Assembly: GCA_013398175.1 (NCBI GenBank)
Contig: VZRZ01008578.1
Span: 557,647 to 621,646, forward strand
DNA length: 64,000 nucleotides
Source: Climacteris rufus
Lineage: Eukaryota; Chordata; Aves; Passeriformes; Climacteridae
Direction of reading: 5' to 3'
In this document: in pieces, positions 10,351-23,634 of the stretch
Position numbering within the stretch: position 1 is the first letter of the stretch
How the letters are laid out: the number at the start of each line of letters is the position of its first letter
Notes under the pieces: model-generated
Seen by the model: the letters and a program-made list of their open reading frames with translations, nothing else
Database searches by the model: none
Told to the model about the DNA's origin: nothing
Position numbers and translations under genes: made by a program

Positions 10351-13300
10351 CGCCATGGAAGCAGTCTGGGCACAAGAGACTTCGCTTTTCCCTGAGCCTC
10401 TGCTCTGCGGCTTTCCCTCCCTGGTACCGCACAGCATACCAACACACAGGAAGAACTGGGAGAGACTGAGCCTTGTCCAAAGTTAACACATCAAATCCCG
10501 ACAGCCTGGAGCTGTGCACTGATGTGTTTTTAGTTGTACCTGTTCTGACTATGGAGACACAATGTTACCCAAAAAAAAAAAAAAAAAAAAAAAAGAAAAG
10601 AAAAAAACCAGAAAAATTGTCAAAATCATAGCTTTCTGCTGTGCAGAACTACTTCAGTCTTGAAAGTGATCGTTCTAAGCTTGACACCCTTTCTGAAGAT
10701 ATTTGCTCTGTGCAGTGTAATTTTGCTTTTTGAAGTGTATTTAAGATTTTTTTTTTTTTTTAGGATTTTTTTTTCCTGGCTGTGGTGATGGCAGACATGC
10801 TGATGCATTATTCCTGTCTTGTTTTGTTGTGGGAGGATTTCCTTCTGAAACAGCTCATGAGCTAGTAATGAGTTGTCACAGAGGAAAAAATCCAAGGCAC
10901 TGTTCTGATAGTTTATGAAAATATTCATTTGGTAATTTTTGAGGAATAGAAAAAATTATTTTCAATAGGGATATAGAAAACAGATAGATATTAAGTATCT
11001 TGTATTAGTTGTAATTTATTTGCTTTTAAAATACTCTGATTTTTTAATTTTCAGCAGGTTCCAGTACACTACAGTTTGCTGAAGATGATGAAATATAAGC
11101 TCTCAAATAACCTCTTTTTATTAAAAAAGCCCTATACAAAAATTCTCTTCATGTTTTTTAAGAGGAACATTAATTCTGTGACTGTGAATTGTCTCTCAGT
11201 ACGTATTTACAGATATGTAGAAAAACATTTCTAAGGAGTAAACTATTACTGCTGCTATCACTCACAGGAACTTCGAAAACAGACTCATGAGAATCCAAAG
11301 AGATGCAGAGTCATGAAAAATCTAAACAGAACCACGGACTGACATGCCCAGGCATGATTTCTAGGACAAGGAAAGAAGTTGAGAAGAGAGTGCAGCAGCT
11401 GAGAACCTGCTTGTGTGCTGCAGCTCTAGTGACAGGAAGTTGCCATCTAGCCCCTCTAGTCATCTGCTTAAACTACAGTGAAAAAGAAATATACATTCTC
11501 AGACCTTTATCTTAGCTCTGTCTGAAATCTGGTCATTCACAAGTCATGAATCAGAATATCTGTAGGCTGGCATGAGATTCAGGAGGCCTAAGTCCAAATA
11601 CCAGTCAACATCAACTATAGGCTATGTAGGCAACGGGGCACATTCTACTTGGGATGTTACTGACTTATGACACCATAATTTTGCTGCTGGGATGGAGCTG
11701 GGGCCTTAATTGACATTCAAGACTTGTGATTTATTACAGGTTAAAGATGCCTGCAACTGTAAATTGTGTTACTATTAAAGCTCTCTCCAAGTTCTCCAGG
11801 GAGAACTAATTTGAATTGTTTGACATCTTCATTTAATGTTGCTATCATTTTATATGCACAGTATTGGTGGCAGCAGAGCTCGGTACTGCTCGAAGGACTC
11901 TGGCTGAATTTTGCTGGGTTAAATTCAGCCCCAGAAGGTGTTGTGGAGCTCAGCATGTAGGTGAGAAACAAATACAGAGCTGGAGGGAGAGAGGCGTCAC
12001 TCCTGTGCTTAAGGGAGGTGCTAGAGCTCGCTTTGGCACTGGGTACAGTAAGGGGTGTGAGTCACATATATAGACCAAGGTGGGAGAAGTGAAACACAGC
12101 ACCAGATGGGCAGCTGAGGGAGCTGCAGTGAGTGTGAAGGGACACTGGGTGCTGGTTTAGTCTGAGCAGATGATTTGTATTTAGACTGGAGAAGCCCTTT
12201 TCATGGAAGGTATGGACAGTGATTTGGATTCCCCTGTACAATGAGTCTTCTGTAATATGGAAACAAGGATGTTCAGAATTAACACATTAATATTAAACTG
12301 TTATGCAATGTGATGAACATATATAACAAAAACATATTTTGCTATTTGTTACATATTTTTGTATATAAACATATTTGTTAAGCAATGCAAATCTTTTCTG
12401 TAAGATGAATACATGGTATTGTAATGCATTTAATAAGCCATTTCTTAGTTCAGTGAAATAAACAAAAAACCAAATCTCTGGTAGTAAAATGCAAACCTTA
12501 ACTGGTAAACAAGTTATGAGTTAATCAGAACAAAACTATGACCCTGCATTTCATTACCTGGCTATAGCAACTGAAAGAAGGTTGCTGATTATCAGATAAG
12601 ATTAATTGTTACAGCCATCATAACATGCTCGAAGATGATTTTTATATCTATCTCTATATGCATAGGTAATCTACTACAACTGGAAGGAATAAGATAGCAA
12701 ATTGACTTCTAAATTTCAACAGAAGTGCCTGTTCTTGAGCGATTTTTTTATACAATTTTTTTACAGTACCAAACACCACTATTTGATTATTTATGATTTT
12801 GAATGAGTGTACATGGACTAATATATATATGTACATTCTATTTAACACGAATATTATTAAGAATTTCCATTAATTTACTTCCATTTGTTTCTAGACTTGA
12901 AAATATAGTATTTCATGCAACACAGAGGTGAAAGTGCCATTTTTTTTTGTTAGAGAAAGCCAATCCTTTGACAGAGGAGAGGGATAAAAACAAATCATAT
13001 CAATGTGTTCAACAGCACTTCTCATTTCAGAATAGAAAATAGTTTTTAAGACCTTTAAACCTGTATGACTTCTTGTAATGCAAAAAATATGGTGGACCAA
13101 AGACACAGTAGTTCCTCTATTCCCTTACCTCTTCTCAGCTGCCTTTTCCTATGAGCTCAGTTATGATGGAAAATTATATTTGTCTGTCTGTTTTGGCTGA
13201 TATTTGAAATTTCAGCTCAAAAGCTATGAGTGAGGAAGAAACAGAACAAATTACAAGCTTTTATTTCCATCAAAAGCCAGACTAAGTCATGCAATTGGGT

Positions 13301-14109
13301 AGAGGTGTGTTCAGTGCCTACTACTGATTGTTTCCCAAGCTGCTGCTGGCTTAGGAATCATCTCCTCCCAGGGGCAGCTTGGAGGTTCCCACCCTTCGAG
13401 GGCCTCAGGCTGCCTTGGTCTAGGCATGTTCTGCACCACCAGGGGCAGTAGCCATGACCATTTGATATTCAAGAGCAGCCAGAAGAGGTTGCATTAAGAG
13501 GGATTCTATGGATATGTGCCATCAGCTGCTGTGGCTAAAATACAGAGGTGGGGTTGGGAATGGGACCTGGACCCAGCAAGGCCGCTGTCCCACTGTGCTA
13601 TGGGGTCGCTTGTTTTTGAAGTTTGCATTCACTGTAATACAGAACCCCATCTCTGACAGGAGGTGACAGAGAGGGGTCACAAATAGACCACAGGTGGGAG
13701 GCTCACTTAATGACAGGTAAGACATGCATGCTGGAAACCATTCCACTAGAGGAAGGCATTGGATGAATCTCCCATTTTCTGCATGCTGTAGTTGCTAAAC
13801 TGCTCTGTCAGTATTTTTGCTTTGTCCCTTGGCTCTGTCTTATCTATAGAAATAGTAGGTGATTTCCCTGAACTCAGATCAAGGAAGATGCTGATGCTGT
13901 TTAGCCTGAGGCTACAAGTTGGTAGAAGGGCTTCAGGCCTTTGGTATTTCCCATTGCCTAATTCAGGTGTTGCCCATCTCAGGGTTGCAGATTCACAGGA
14001 GGCAGCTGATGGTTTGCCTTGTGGGTAGTGCAGGCAAGTGCTCCGGCTGGTTTGAAAAATCCCTTCTAGGAGTTGAGGAAGTGGCATGGCCATCCCTCAG
14101 ACCTTTTAT
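10351..14109. other. Upstream intergenic sequence
   Basis: Beyond the CpG island the sequence becomes AT-rich. It holds a poly-A run (10571-10607) and T runs near 10750. The reading frames are short and lack conserved motifs. No repeat family was recognised. Confidence 0.6.
10571..10607 (+). repeat. Poly-A tract
   Basis: An A run of 24 bases followed by GAAAAGAAAAAAA. No retroposon body was recognised directly 5' of it. Confidence 0.9.
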
Positions 14110-14117
14110 GGGTCTCA

Positions 14118-14175
14118 TCTCAAGTAACCTGCCAAAGGTCACATAAGGAAGCAGGTAGCTTGCTAAATCACACAG
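14118..14175 (+). repeat. Possible MIR-like SINE relic
   Basis: AACCTGCCAAAGGTCACATA resembles the MIR core (CTTGCCCAAGGTCACACAGC) and is followed by a loosely similar tail. The match is short and degenerate, and rests on memory of the MIR core. Confidence 0.3.
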
Positions 14176-14547
14176 CCCTTGCATCAGCTTTGCACCTGAA
14201 AATCACTTCCAGCTGCTGCTGTTAAAAAAAACCTGAGTCCTTCACAAAGGATTGCATTGGTAGCATTGCACTCCCATTATTTTGTTCAGAATTAAATTGC
14301 TGTTTTAATACTGAAATTGATGGTCAGCTCTAGGTAAGATTCCAATTTCATTACTCTAGCTGGGATATAGTTTGCTTAATGTCCCATACCACAGACCTTC
14401 TCTGGTAGGGCTCATGTAAATAACTTTTCATTAAAAAGAAGTGAACAAAGAATCAATGTTTTTACTGCAAAATTGTTTTAAAGTTATTAAAACAATTACT
14501 GAAATAATACATGGTGTCTCTAGAAGGCAACCATGATGGCTGAAGCC

Positions 14548-14605
14548 CTTCTGGCACACTATAATACTTTATAATACTTCTGGCACACGATAATATCTTT
14601 ATCCT
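14548..14605 (+). repeat. Tandem duplication, 29-bp unit
   Basis: CTTCTGGCACACTATAATAC recurs 29 bp downstream as CTTCTGGCACACGATAATAT. Two copies with small differences. Confidence 0.85.
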
Positions 14606-15524
14606 GGATAGCCCTTGATCTAAAAGATAAGGGTCTATAGATATCTTTCATCTAGTTGCTGTAGCAGAGAGATGTTATGTGCAAACTCTGTCTTGTCAGG
14701 TTATGTTTTGTGAAAAGTGCTTAAGTACCTCTGCTTAGCTTGTCTTGACTCATCCTAGAACAAATCAGGACCTCACAGCATAGGATGTTCTTCAGACGTG
14801 AGACCACACATCTATGCAGCTGCAATTTTTGTTGATTCAAATTAAAGTCTAGAATTCTTTGTTTCTTTTGTGGAGTATCAAGAAAGCATCAATACAGAAC
14901 CATTCCTGCCTAAAATTCACAGGAAAAGATTTGTTTTTCCATAAAACTGTCAGGAGTTTAACTCAAAGAGGGATGCATTGTGTGGTGTAAACATTCAGAA
15001 CTGCTCTCTAGTGATTATTTTGTTGTGCAGAATGGTTCAGCAGTGCTAGTTTCCTCCATGGACCTGCCACGTGAAAGTTTAACTATTGCACTGGCAATGA
15101 AATAGAATGCCAAGTATCTTATTACAGATGAATGGTTTTCCTTCCTGATTTCCTGTCTATAAACAGGACAACTGCTTCCCTTAATAATTTAAAAATTTCT
15201 CTTGAGAGCAAACATGGAAAATAAGAATTTGAAAAACAGGTTCTTACCTGGAAATGACTATCATAAATGTTATAAGAGAAGTCTCAATATGACCCTAGTG
15301 ATGTGCTATCCAGGGAATTCTGTAATACCATTTACCATCAGTCATACGACCTATTCACAAAATATCCTCCAATGGAGGAACAAAATCAACAGATGGACAG
15401 GCACGACAGTAAAAATGTCCTGTATTTGTTAATTTTTTAGCACAGTAGTCCTGTCAGAGACTGACATACACACTGCTGATTCGTTTCATTTCTCTGCCCT
15501 GTACTCTTTGATGTGATAGATTGT

Positions 15525-15900
15525 TCCTAGACTATAAAGCCAGAGGGACCATTAGATTATCTGTTTTGACCTCATGTGTGATGCAGGCCATTAAAATTGT
15601 ATTCATTATCCTTGTATTGATCCTAAGGACTTCTGCTTGGCTAAAGCTTATTTTCCAGAGAAGTATGTGGTATTGATCTGAAGACAACAAAAGACTGTGA
15701 ATCCATCATTTTCACTATGATTAGTTTAAATATTATCCCATTGTCCCTATTTATTTTTTCGTTATTTCTAATTGGATTTTGTCTGACTTAAGTTTCAAGC
15801 CATTAGTTCCTGTTATGCTAGCCTACCTTAAACTGCAAGGCCTTTCAAGTATTGCTTTTTCCCATGGCAATTATAAGTAGGTGACCTCTTGCTCATTTTA
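15525..15900 (-). mobile_element. Ancient CR1 LINE 3' fragment
   Basis: Read on the plus strand, AAGCCAGAGGGACCATTAGA, then TTTTGACCTCATGTGTGATG and CAGGCCATTAAAATTGTATT follow the reverse complement of an old CR1 3' end widespread in turtles, crocodilians and birds (pattern: GCCAGAAGGGACCATTATGA...CTGACCTCCTG...ACAGGCCA). It is heavily diverged, with no intact frame. It abuts a younger CR1 in the opposite orientation. Confidence 0.65.
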
Positions 15901-15936
15901 ACAGACTTCACTTCTCACTAAAAGTTATTTTTTATT

Positions 15937-16893
15937 TTTATGGAGCAGATCATCTTGAATGCCATCACACAGCACATACAGGACAACCAGGCACTCAGAC
16001 CCAGCCAGTGTGGGTATATGAAAGGCAGGTCCTGCAATTTGACCTCCTTTTATGCTCAAGTGACACCCACAGTGGATGAGGGGAAGGTTGTGGATGTTGT
16101 CTACCTGAACTTCAGTAAAGCCTTTGACACAATTTCCCACAGCTTTTTCCTGGAGAAATGGGCTTCCCATGGCTTGGACAGCTTCACTGTTTGCTGGGTA
16201 AAAATCTGACTGGACAGCCAAGTTCAGGGGGTGGTGGTGAATGCAGTAATGTCCCCCTGGCAGACGGTCATTGGTAACGTTCCCCAGGGCTCAGTGTTGG
16301 GGTCAGTCCTGTTTAGTATCTTTATTGGTGATCTGGATGAGGGGATCAAGTGCCCCCTTACTAAGTTTGCAGACTGTGCACGGGTGTTGATCTGCTGGAG
16401 GGCAGGAAGGCTCTGCAGAGGGATCTAGACAGGCTGGATCAATAGCTGAGGCCAGTTGTATGTGGTTCAATAAGGTGAAGTGCCGGGTCCTGCCCTTGGG
16501 TCACGACAACCCTGTGCAGTGCTAAAGGCTTGGGGCAGAATGGCTGGAAAGCTGCCTGGTGGAAAAGGACCTGGGGGTGCTGATTGACAGCAGCTGAACA
16601 TGATCCAGTGTGTGCTCAGGTGGCCAAGAAGGCCAATGGCATCCTGGCTTGTGCAGCAATAGTGTGGTCAGCAGGACCAGGGCAGGGATTGTCCCTCTGT
16701 ATTTGGCCCTGCTGAGGCCACACCTCGAATCCTGTGTCCAGTTCTGGGCCCCTCACTACAAGAAAGACATTAAGGTGCTGGTTGTGTCCAGAGAAGGGCA
16801 ATGAAGCTGGTGAAGGGTCTGGAGGACAAGTCCAGTGAGAAGCAGCTGAGGGAGCTGGGGGTGTTTATCCTGGAGAAAGGAGGCTCGGGAGAG
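15937..16893 (+). mobile_element. CR1 LINE fragment, reverse-transcriptase region of ORF2 (decayed)
   Basis: Three broken frames follow the CR1 reverse transcriptase in order. First come QCGYMKGRSC and VVYLNFSKAFDTISHSFFLE. Next come IGNVPQGSVLGSVLFSIFIG and DLDEGIKCPLTKFAD, where the catalytic FADD is lost (FADC) and the frame shifts. Last comes the connection region PLYLALLRPHLESCVQFWAP with HYKKDIKVL. Both ends are truncated: the C-terminal HWNRLP segment and the 3' tail are absent after about 16893. It cannot be functional. Confidence 0.93.
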
Positions 16894-19639
16894 ATCTTTA
16901 TCATTTTTCTCAGAAAGCAGACTTTATCTCCTGTATGACAACCTTCCTCACCTGCAAATTTTATCAGTTTTTAGTTTTTGTCTTTGTTTAAAGTTTGCAC
17001 CTGCTGAGAAGATGCCGGCACAGCTGTCCTTTCACTGTATGTTTTGAAGACTTGCTGCTTTGGCAAGTTACCATGCATCAGCAAAACTGTCACCAGACTC
17101 TCTGCCATCAACCTAGTATGGAAAGGAGAGCAGTTCCCACTGGTCCCTCATGTGATTTATATATGTGCTATGCTTAAAGAAAACTGCCTGGCTGCTGCCA
17201 GCTCCTATAAGGCAGGGCTACCAAAATGGATAAAGACAACCACGTAACAAACAAAAATGGGGAAAATCTCTGTTGCCAGTAGGACTGAAGAAGCACTTAG
17301 ACATTGATAAGGAATTGATAAGATCCAAACTTGAAGAGCACCTTAGGCAGATTTAAGCCTCTAAAGTAGAAAGTTGTTACCAAGACAGTCTGTTAAAATC
17401 ATAAAACAGCCACTGCGACCACCAAACCTCAGAAGTCAGCTCTTCTGCGGAAGAAGGAGACCTGGGGTTTTCACCTGAGCAGTTTCTGCCACCCAAGAAG
17501 ACACTATGCTGCAGCCAGGGCTGAAACTGGGCTACGTATCCTATCATATCGTCTGTAGTTACTGACAGTAGCTAGCTCTAAACTTGATACAAACTTATTT
17601 TCATGGTCAGTACAGCACAAGGCATTTGCTCTATGTAGTGAAATGATAATAACACAAATTTAGGCATTTGGGGATGTCAGTGCTAACTTATAGGTCCTTG
17701 ACTCTCAGAGTGGAATCTGAAACCCAGTGCTAGTCACATTCAGCATTTGCGGAGGTAGATGCCACACTGAGATGTAAAAGCCACATGCACAGTGGGAAGT
17801 CCTTTTACCCAAAAGCCATTAACCAATTTGCTTGGAGCTGCCTTCGTTCTATTGTTTTATATGCAGTGATATCTCTACTGTTTTTCAATATTTTATTTCT
17901 TAGAGTTCTGAGCAAAGAGAGCTCAATGGTTCTTGCAATCTGGCAGAACAGCCGTGTTTACTATCTGGGCTGCTTCTGCACAAAAGCATTGTTTCCAGGC
18001 TATAGCATGGAGCAATACAGATGCACTTCTGCAGGGCTGTCCCTGGGGTAATAAACTAGCACTAAGCTGCTTCTGCACAGAGCCATATGATGTGTCTCCA
18101 GCTGTGGTGAGGTCAGTGTGGAAGCCAGATAAATTGCCAATAAGAAACAGAGCAGAGCTGACTATATATCTGAAATCCTGTACAACTGTGTTTTAAAAAA
18201 TAATGACACTTCAAAAAAACAATGGTTCAGCATTACATTTGATAGCTTATTTGACCTGCAAAGGAATGAAGACATTTAGCACGTTCCAGAAGCAGACCTT
18301 AAATCTCTTGGTATTTGTAAGGATTTAGTATTATATTTACAACACACTTTAGGGAAAATAGAAGTCAGCTGATACTTATGGTTGGTACATGAAAGCTGTG
18401 ATTTACAAAAATTTCTTCCCCAATAGGAAAGGAACCTCTTGGAAGTGAAATAAACTGAAATGCCTATTTGTAATGATCTTGTCAGGGCTAAAGAACAGCA
18501 TTGCCATCTTACATGTTTTGTGGGATGTATTACCAAAGGGGTCTTAAAGATTTCTCTAAATACATTTCCCTTTCTCCCATGTTTGTAAGCCAAGACTGAT
18601 GTTATCCCCTTTCTTTGATGTATGAATATGACTGTTTTGACAGGAGTCAATCAATGCAATGAAATCCACAATAGAACCCCAGCCTAACAGGGTTTGAAAT
18701 ATCAGTACAGAATGGAGCCGAGTCTCTGTTAGAAAACAAGTACCATTTGTCTGATACTGAATATGTGCCCTACAAGCCCCATAAATCAGCTGGGGAACTT
18801 GTAGGAATTTGGTGCATTTTAAGACCTGACTTACTACAACAGCTTATCAGCTGCAGTGCAAGGGATTGGTTATGAAAGTAGTTTACAAGCCCAGAAAACC
18901 CAACTGGCCTCAGGACAATTGCTCTTTTTGTTTCTCTTTTTATATTTCTTGCTTCAGTACAGTATAGGAAAAGTCACAAGAAAATACCCTCTCTCATCAA
19001 CGGGTAAAATTTCCAAGTGAAGTGTTCTTTACTTTTTTTAACTGTACAATCATGTGCTTAAGCGTGATATAATTCATACAAAACAAATGGGAAAGAAGAT
19101 GTTTTGCTGAAGCCTTTGGAGTGTGTTTTGAGCAGTGGTTTACTAGCAAGATTGTCAAACTCATTTATATGCTTTTAGAAAAATATAAGCAATACCTCTT
19201 TTTGAAGCAGAGTTAACATGAAACTTCTATGAAATATAACTGTGGCATACACCCTTTGGGGGAGATGATAGGAAGAAATCAGAGGAAGGACAGAGAAGTA
19301 AATCACTTAGATTTGGTCTGGTCAGGCCCATTGGCTGCAATTAGCTTGTGTAAACACAGTATCCATTTTATTAAAGACTCCCATGTACATACAGTCTGTC
19401 GGTCACAGGAAGGATATCGTGTTCAGGGAGGTTACCTTGAGCAAAACTGTACAACATCCATGTTGCTCAGTAATTATAGTTAGTGCTGGTGAGTATAGGG
19501 GAACGAAGGAACGACCATGCCAGACTAAGCCAGAAGCCTGCCCTGAGCAGCCCTGTCTTACAACTAGCAGTAGCAAATATTTAAGGGAAGTACATCAAAT
19601 CAGGATATAGAAAAAGTGATCTTTTCCCTGATCGTTCTT
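16894..19639. other. Intergenic sequence without recognised features
   Basis: Between two CR1 relics. The reading frames are short and show no family resemblance. Near 17970 and 18070 a short phrase, GCTGCTTCTGCACA, occurs twice, about 100 bp apart. Confidence 0.55.
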
Positions 19640-19845
19640 CCCAGGTCCAGCACTTTAAGGAACTTCCTGAGAAAGCACTTGCATCTAGACCATCATGTTG
19701 AGGAGCTGCCTCTGAACTTCGCCTGCACAAAGTCACTTTTGAACTCAGCTGCGCTCTCGGCCACCTTGGTGTTCTGTAGTGACAAGTTCCACACTGTAAT
19801 TACACAGTGTCGAAAGTACTTTGCTTTGAAATATGCTGTCTGACT
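19640..19845 (-). mobile_element. Ancient CR1 LINE fragment, end of ORF2
   Basis: The plus-strand text GAACTCAGCTGCGCTCTCGG, then CAAGTTCCACACTGTAATTA and CACAGTGTCGAAAGTACTTT follows the antisense of an old CR1 C-terminal region (pattern: AACTCAGCTAC..CTC.GCC...GAGTTCCACA..TAATTA...TGTG..AAAGTACTT). On the minus strand this reads NTKVAESAAEFKSDF-like residues. Old and frame-broken. Boundaries are approximate. Confidence 0.5.
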
Positions 19846-21378
19846 GAGTACAAAGGCTTTCTTTACATTAAGCTGTGTGTTAAAACAGTAAAAATGAATT
19901 AATGAAAGGCCTGCTATGATATATCACTATAGGATTGATCTCCAAGCATGTTAATGCTGCTAGTTGATTTTCAGGTGTAAATTGCATATTTAACTGACAA
20001 TGCTGTTCTTATTTCCCAAAGCCTTCGAGAGGATATGAATGAGATGCTGTGTTTGAGCTGCAGTGTGTGCAACCAAAGGCTTCTGGTTCCTTTGGGAATT
20101 CAGTTGTAGCATGACATTAATCTCTTTCAGCTACTCTGGTTGAGCAGGTGAAAAGTGAAAATAATTATCAAGGCTCTTTGGCCCCTAGTAATTGTGTGAA
20201 ACCTCTGAATATGCCTGCACAGCAGCTTGCTAATATAGATTGCAATTGTCTGAAATGAGGCACTGCTTAAGATAAAGAACAGCACTGTTTTCCTCTCGAA
20301 TGGCTGGAAAGCTGCAAAAACCAGGTAGTCCATCATGTGCCTTTAAAAAGCCACTCATTTTCAGTGCAAGCATTGAGTGAATTGCTTATTCAACATATCC
20401 AGTGTCCTCCTGACATATCCTGGGTAGTTGGGAATGCCAGTAATTAGGCTTGATGCAGTGACTTGTCTCTTTAGATGAAATACCAAGAACTGATTTTACT
20501 GGTACTGCCTACACTATCAAGAAAGAATGTTGTATCTAATCTAGAGAATTGGCACCAAACATTAAATGGAAGATACTCATACTTTTTTTTGGCTGAATAC
20601 CAAGGATGGCTAAATATAACTCAGGGCTTATTTTCATTGCTTGGTGAAAATTGTTAGTAATCTAGTGCTTAACCCTTCTCATTTATTAAGGAATCAAAAA
20701 AAAGTCAGTAACTGAATTTGTTCTTATTTTCAGTTAGTCCTCCTTTTTTTCTTTTCTTTTTAAAAGGTCAGTACAAATGGGAAACTTAAAGATGCTTGGG
20801 AGGGAGGAGGGATGTTAAAGAACCACCTGTTCTCACTCAACAAATATGTAAGAAAGTAATGCAAAAATGTTACCATATATATTCTGGCCTTGAGCTTTTC
20901 AAGGTTTGAAGTTTACCATGAACTTTGTTCCAGATTAGGCTTGATCATTCTTTTGTTGTTGCATCAACAAAAACCAATACTTACTAGATCTGGTAATGCA
21001 CTTGGGATACTCACCTGAATGGACTCTGGAGTCCACAGTTAGAGGCTCACACTCCTGCCTGGGAGAGTGCGTTGTCTTAGAATAAAAACTAGGCAAATCT
21101 GCCCCTGAAACCTGAACTCCTTGGTTCTGGAAAACTATGATTAACAGCCAGTAGGAGAGCTTGTTATCCAAAATCCAGGAGGTGTTTTCAGTCTTGCATT
21201 TCTAACTAGGTTACAGCCATGGAAGGATGCTTGAAACACTGGTTTCAGGCCCAGAGGAGAGACAGGATTTCAGATAGTCCTGCAGTCAGCTGGATTAGGC
21301 TTGACCCAGTCTCCGCACATCTTGTGCTGAATAGCTAATTTTGCACTTTCTGCAGCAAGATCTCAGCTTTAGGAATTC
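19846..21378. other. Intergenic sequence without recognised features
   Basis: AT-rich, unassigned sequence before the ERVL-like LTR. Confidence 0.5.
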
Positions 21379-21383
21379 CACAC

Positions 21384-22369
21384 TGTGGTGGTTTGAAGAG
21401 TTTGGGAGGTCTAGCTTCTTGGGTGTGGTAGGGGCCAAAAGATGGCTCCTGTAAGGAGCTTCCAGAAGCTCCCACAGCTGACCAGTCAGTGTCTATCTGT
21501 GACAGCTCCTGGGAGACTGATGTGCTGTTTTCCACAGTTGGGCCAATTAGGAAGGACAGTAATGCCTCTGCGACAGCATATATGAAAAGCAATCTCACTA
21601 GTATGCAGGCGCGCGCCATGTAGTCACGTAGGTGTAGGTAGGCAGAGGAGAAGGAGTATAGCATGAAAAGGAAACGTTCAGATATGAGAGCCAGCGAAAT
21701 CTGCCAGTCTGTCAAGAGGAGCAACGGGGGAGGAGGCCTGTAAATCATCGAACCTGAAGATGTCTCTGTGGCCCACTGCGGGGCAGAAGGGAGTGATCTC
21801 CTACAGAAGGGGTTTTGGTCTGGTGAGGAATGGACACAGTTAATGATTGATTCTACTCCTGAAAGACTTGGACTGCAGGAGTCGGTGAGTTAAAGAAGCT
21901 GTGTGTCACCCCCACCCTAAGTATGGATCAGCCTGATCTGGGAGAAAAAACAGCGGCAGCAGGTCCAGGCGGGCTGTACGCCAACTTCTGCAAACCTTGC
22001 CACGCTGCCAAAGGAGAGAGAGAAAAGACCAACTAAGAACTTATTAAGGAAAACCCCCTCCCCAGGTTCCCTTTACCTTCTGGGAGAAGAGAGGGCTGTG
22101 AGGCTGTTGAAAGGAAGGGGATGGAAGGACGGCGGAGAAAGAGTGTTTCGGAGATGTTCCTTTTTTTGCTTGCTCCTTTGGCTCTGTAATAAATTCACTT
22201 TATCACTTAGAAGTACTAAGCGTGTCAGCCTGTTCATAATGAAGAAGATTCTCCGCCAATATTTTCTATCTCAGTTTAGTGATCCATCTTCCCCTGTCCA
22301 GGTGTAAAAGGCGGGGGGGAAGCAGCCTTTCGTGGGGCCTTGGCAGTTTGCCAGGGAAAAACCATGACA
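21384..22369 (+). mobile_element. Solo LTR, ERVL-like endogenous retrovirus
   Basis: The element is 986 bp, starts TGTGGTGGTTTG and ends AACCATGACA. It is flanked by the perfect 5-bp target duplication CACAC (21379-21383 and 22370-22374). A 5-bp duplication and the TGTGGTGG...TGACA ends fit avian ERVL LTRs. An AATAAA signal at about 22188 in CTGTAATAAATTC sets the orientation. No gag, pol or env lies beside it, so the provirus has collapsed by LTR-LTR recombination. A 138-codon antisense frame inside it has no recognised domain. Confidence 0.85.
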
Positions 22370-22374
22370 CACAC

Positions 22375-23628
22375 AGAGCTTCTCAATACCCTAATTAAAT
22401 AGAAATTGAGATCCAGATGGTGTTCATGCATAGATGGTGAGTGTTCTCGATTATATTGGATCTAGACACTCCTACATGTTTTATAGGAGTCACACAGAAA
22501 GGTGGGTAGCAAATTGATGTTCCTAGGGCAGTTGAGGGAAATGCAGTTATTTAGAAGATGAAGTTGCATTCCACTGCATGTCCAATGAGATGCCTTTAGT
22601 CCAAGAACAGCAGGCATTCTCAACCATTCAGGTCATACAATAACATGCCTTTTTGTACAAAATCACAGAATAAATGGATCTGCTGCCACTGGCTGGTGAC
22701 TGGTGACATTGATTCAAGGTCAGAATCTTGTTATAATTTTTATAGATAAGTACAAAGTATTTACAGGCATGAAATACCCTTGCTCTAATTGAGACTTAAC
22801 TTTTCCAGCTGAGAATGTGGAAATATCTATTTTCTTGTGAAGATGCTTCTATTGCAAACATGTGGGTGGATTCGTTAAAGTTTCTGCATTCCCCTGGAAA
22901 TTGGGAAGCATGTTAAGTGCAAGTTATTCAGCAAGTACATTTGTGTGTACAGTGAACTTAGGCACATCAGTCATAGATGTACCTAATTGAAGCTCTCAAG
23001 GTTTTGTTTTTCGTACGTTGTCTGTGTAGATGTAGTGTGATATGGAGTAGATTTGATTCATGACAATGCTGATATTTAGAAGGACTGTCTGTCAGTCAGT
23101 ATTGATTCTGGAAATCTACTATTGCTGGGACGAATTTGACAGAATAAAAGTTCTAAGTGTATACCTGTCACTACTCATTTGTCCTTACTGGCCATTTTTA
23201 TAGGTGTGGCACTGGCATCTGAAATGAAAAAAAAAGCATGTTAATAGTTCAGAGGTGAAAACAACACTTGATGTAGAGGATGTGGTAAAAAATACGCAAT
23301 GGGCAGCCTTCTGTTTGCCAAGTAATTTCAACGAAATTACACTGACATACCATCTGTTCACTGAACAAGGTAACTCGAACTAGAGTGTGAAAACCCTTTT
23401 AAATTGGGGGGAAAGACATGCTTCAGCTACTGTATTTAAACCAGATTGTGACTATTCTATTCCTACAGAAAGATCCTTGACTTGTAACCTGTGTGTCATG
23501 TAGGCAGAGGATAAATTCAGCATGCTGTGGACAAGAACTGTGAGGACTTTAGTGTGCACTTAAATCTGCCCAGTACATCTTTCTTGTGCTCTCTGGTTTA
23601 TACTGTCACCAGATTTGAGTTTAGAGAT
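22375..23628. other. Intergenic sequence without recognised features
   Basis: Unassigned unique sequence between two solo LTRs. Confidence 0.5.
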
Positions 23629-23634
23629 GATGTT

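Noticed and set aside
9299..10519. Long frames of 155-270 codons in the CpG island
   Set aside because: They arise from scarce stop codons in GC-rich DNA and from N runs read as open. No conserved motif; composition is arginine/proline/alanine throughout.
21335..21748. Antisense frame of 137 residues as a protein gene
   Set aside because: It lies almost wholly inside the ERVL-like solo LTR, on the strand opposite the viral transcript, and has no recognised domain.
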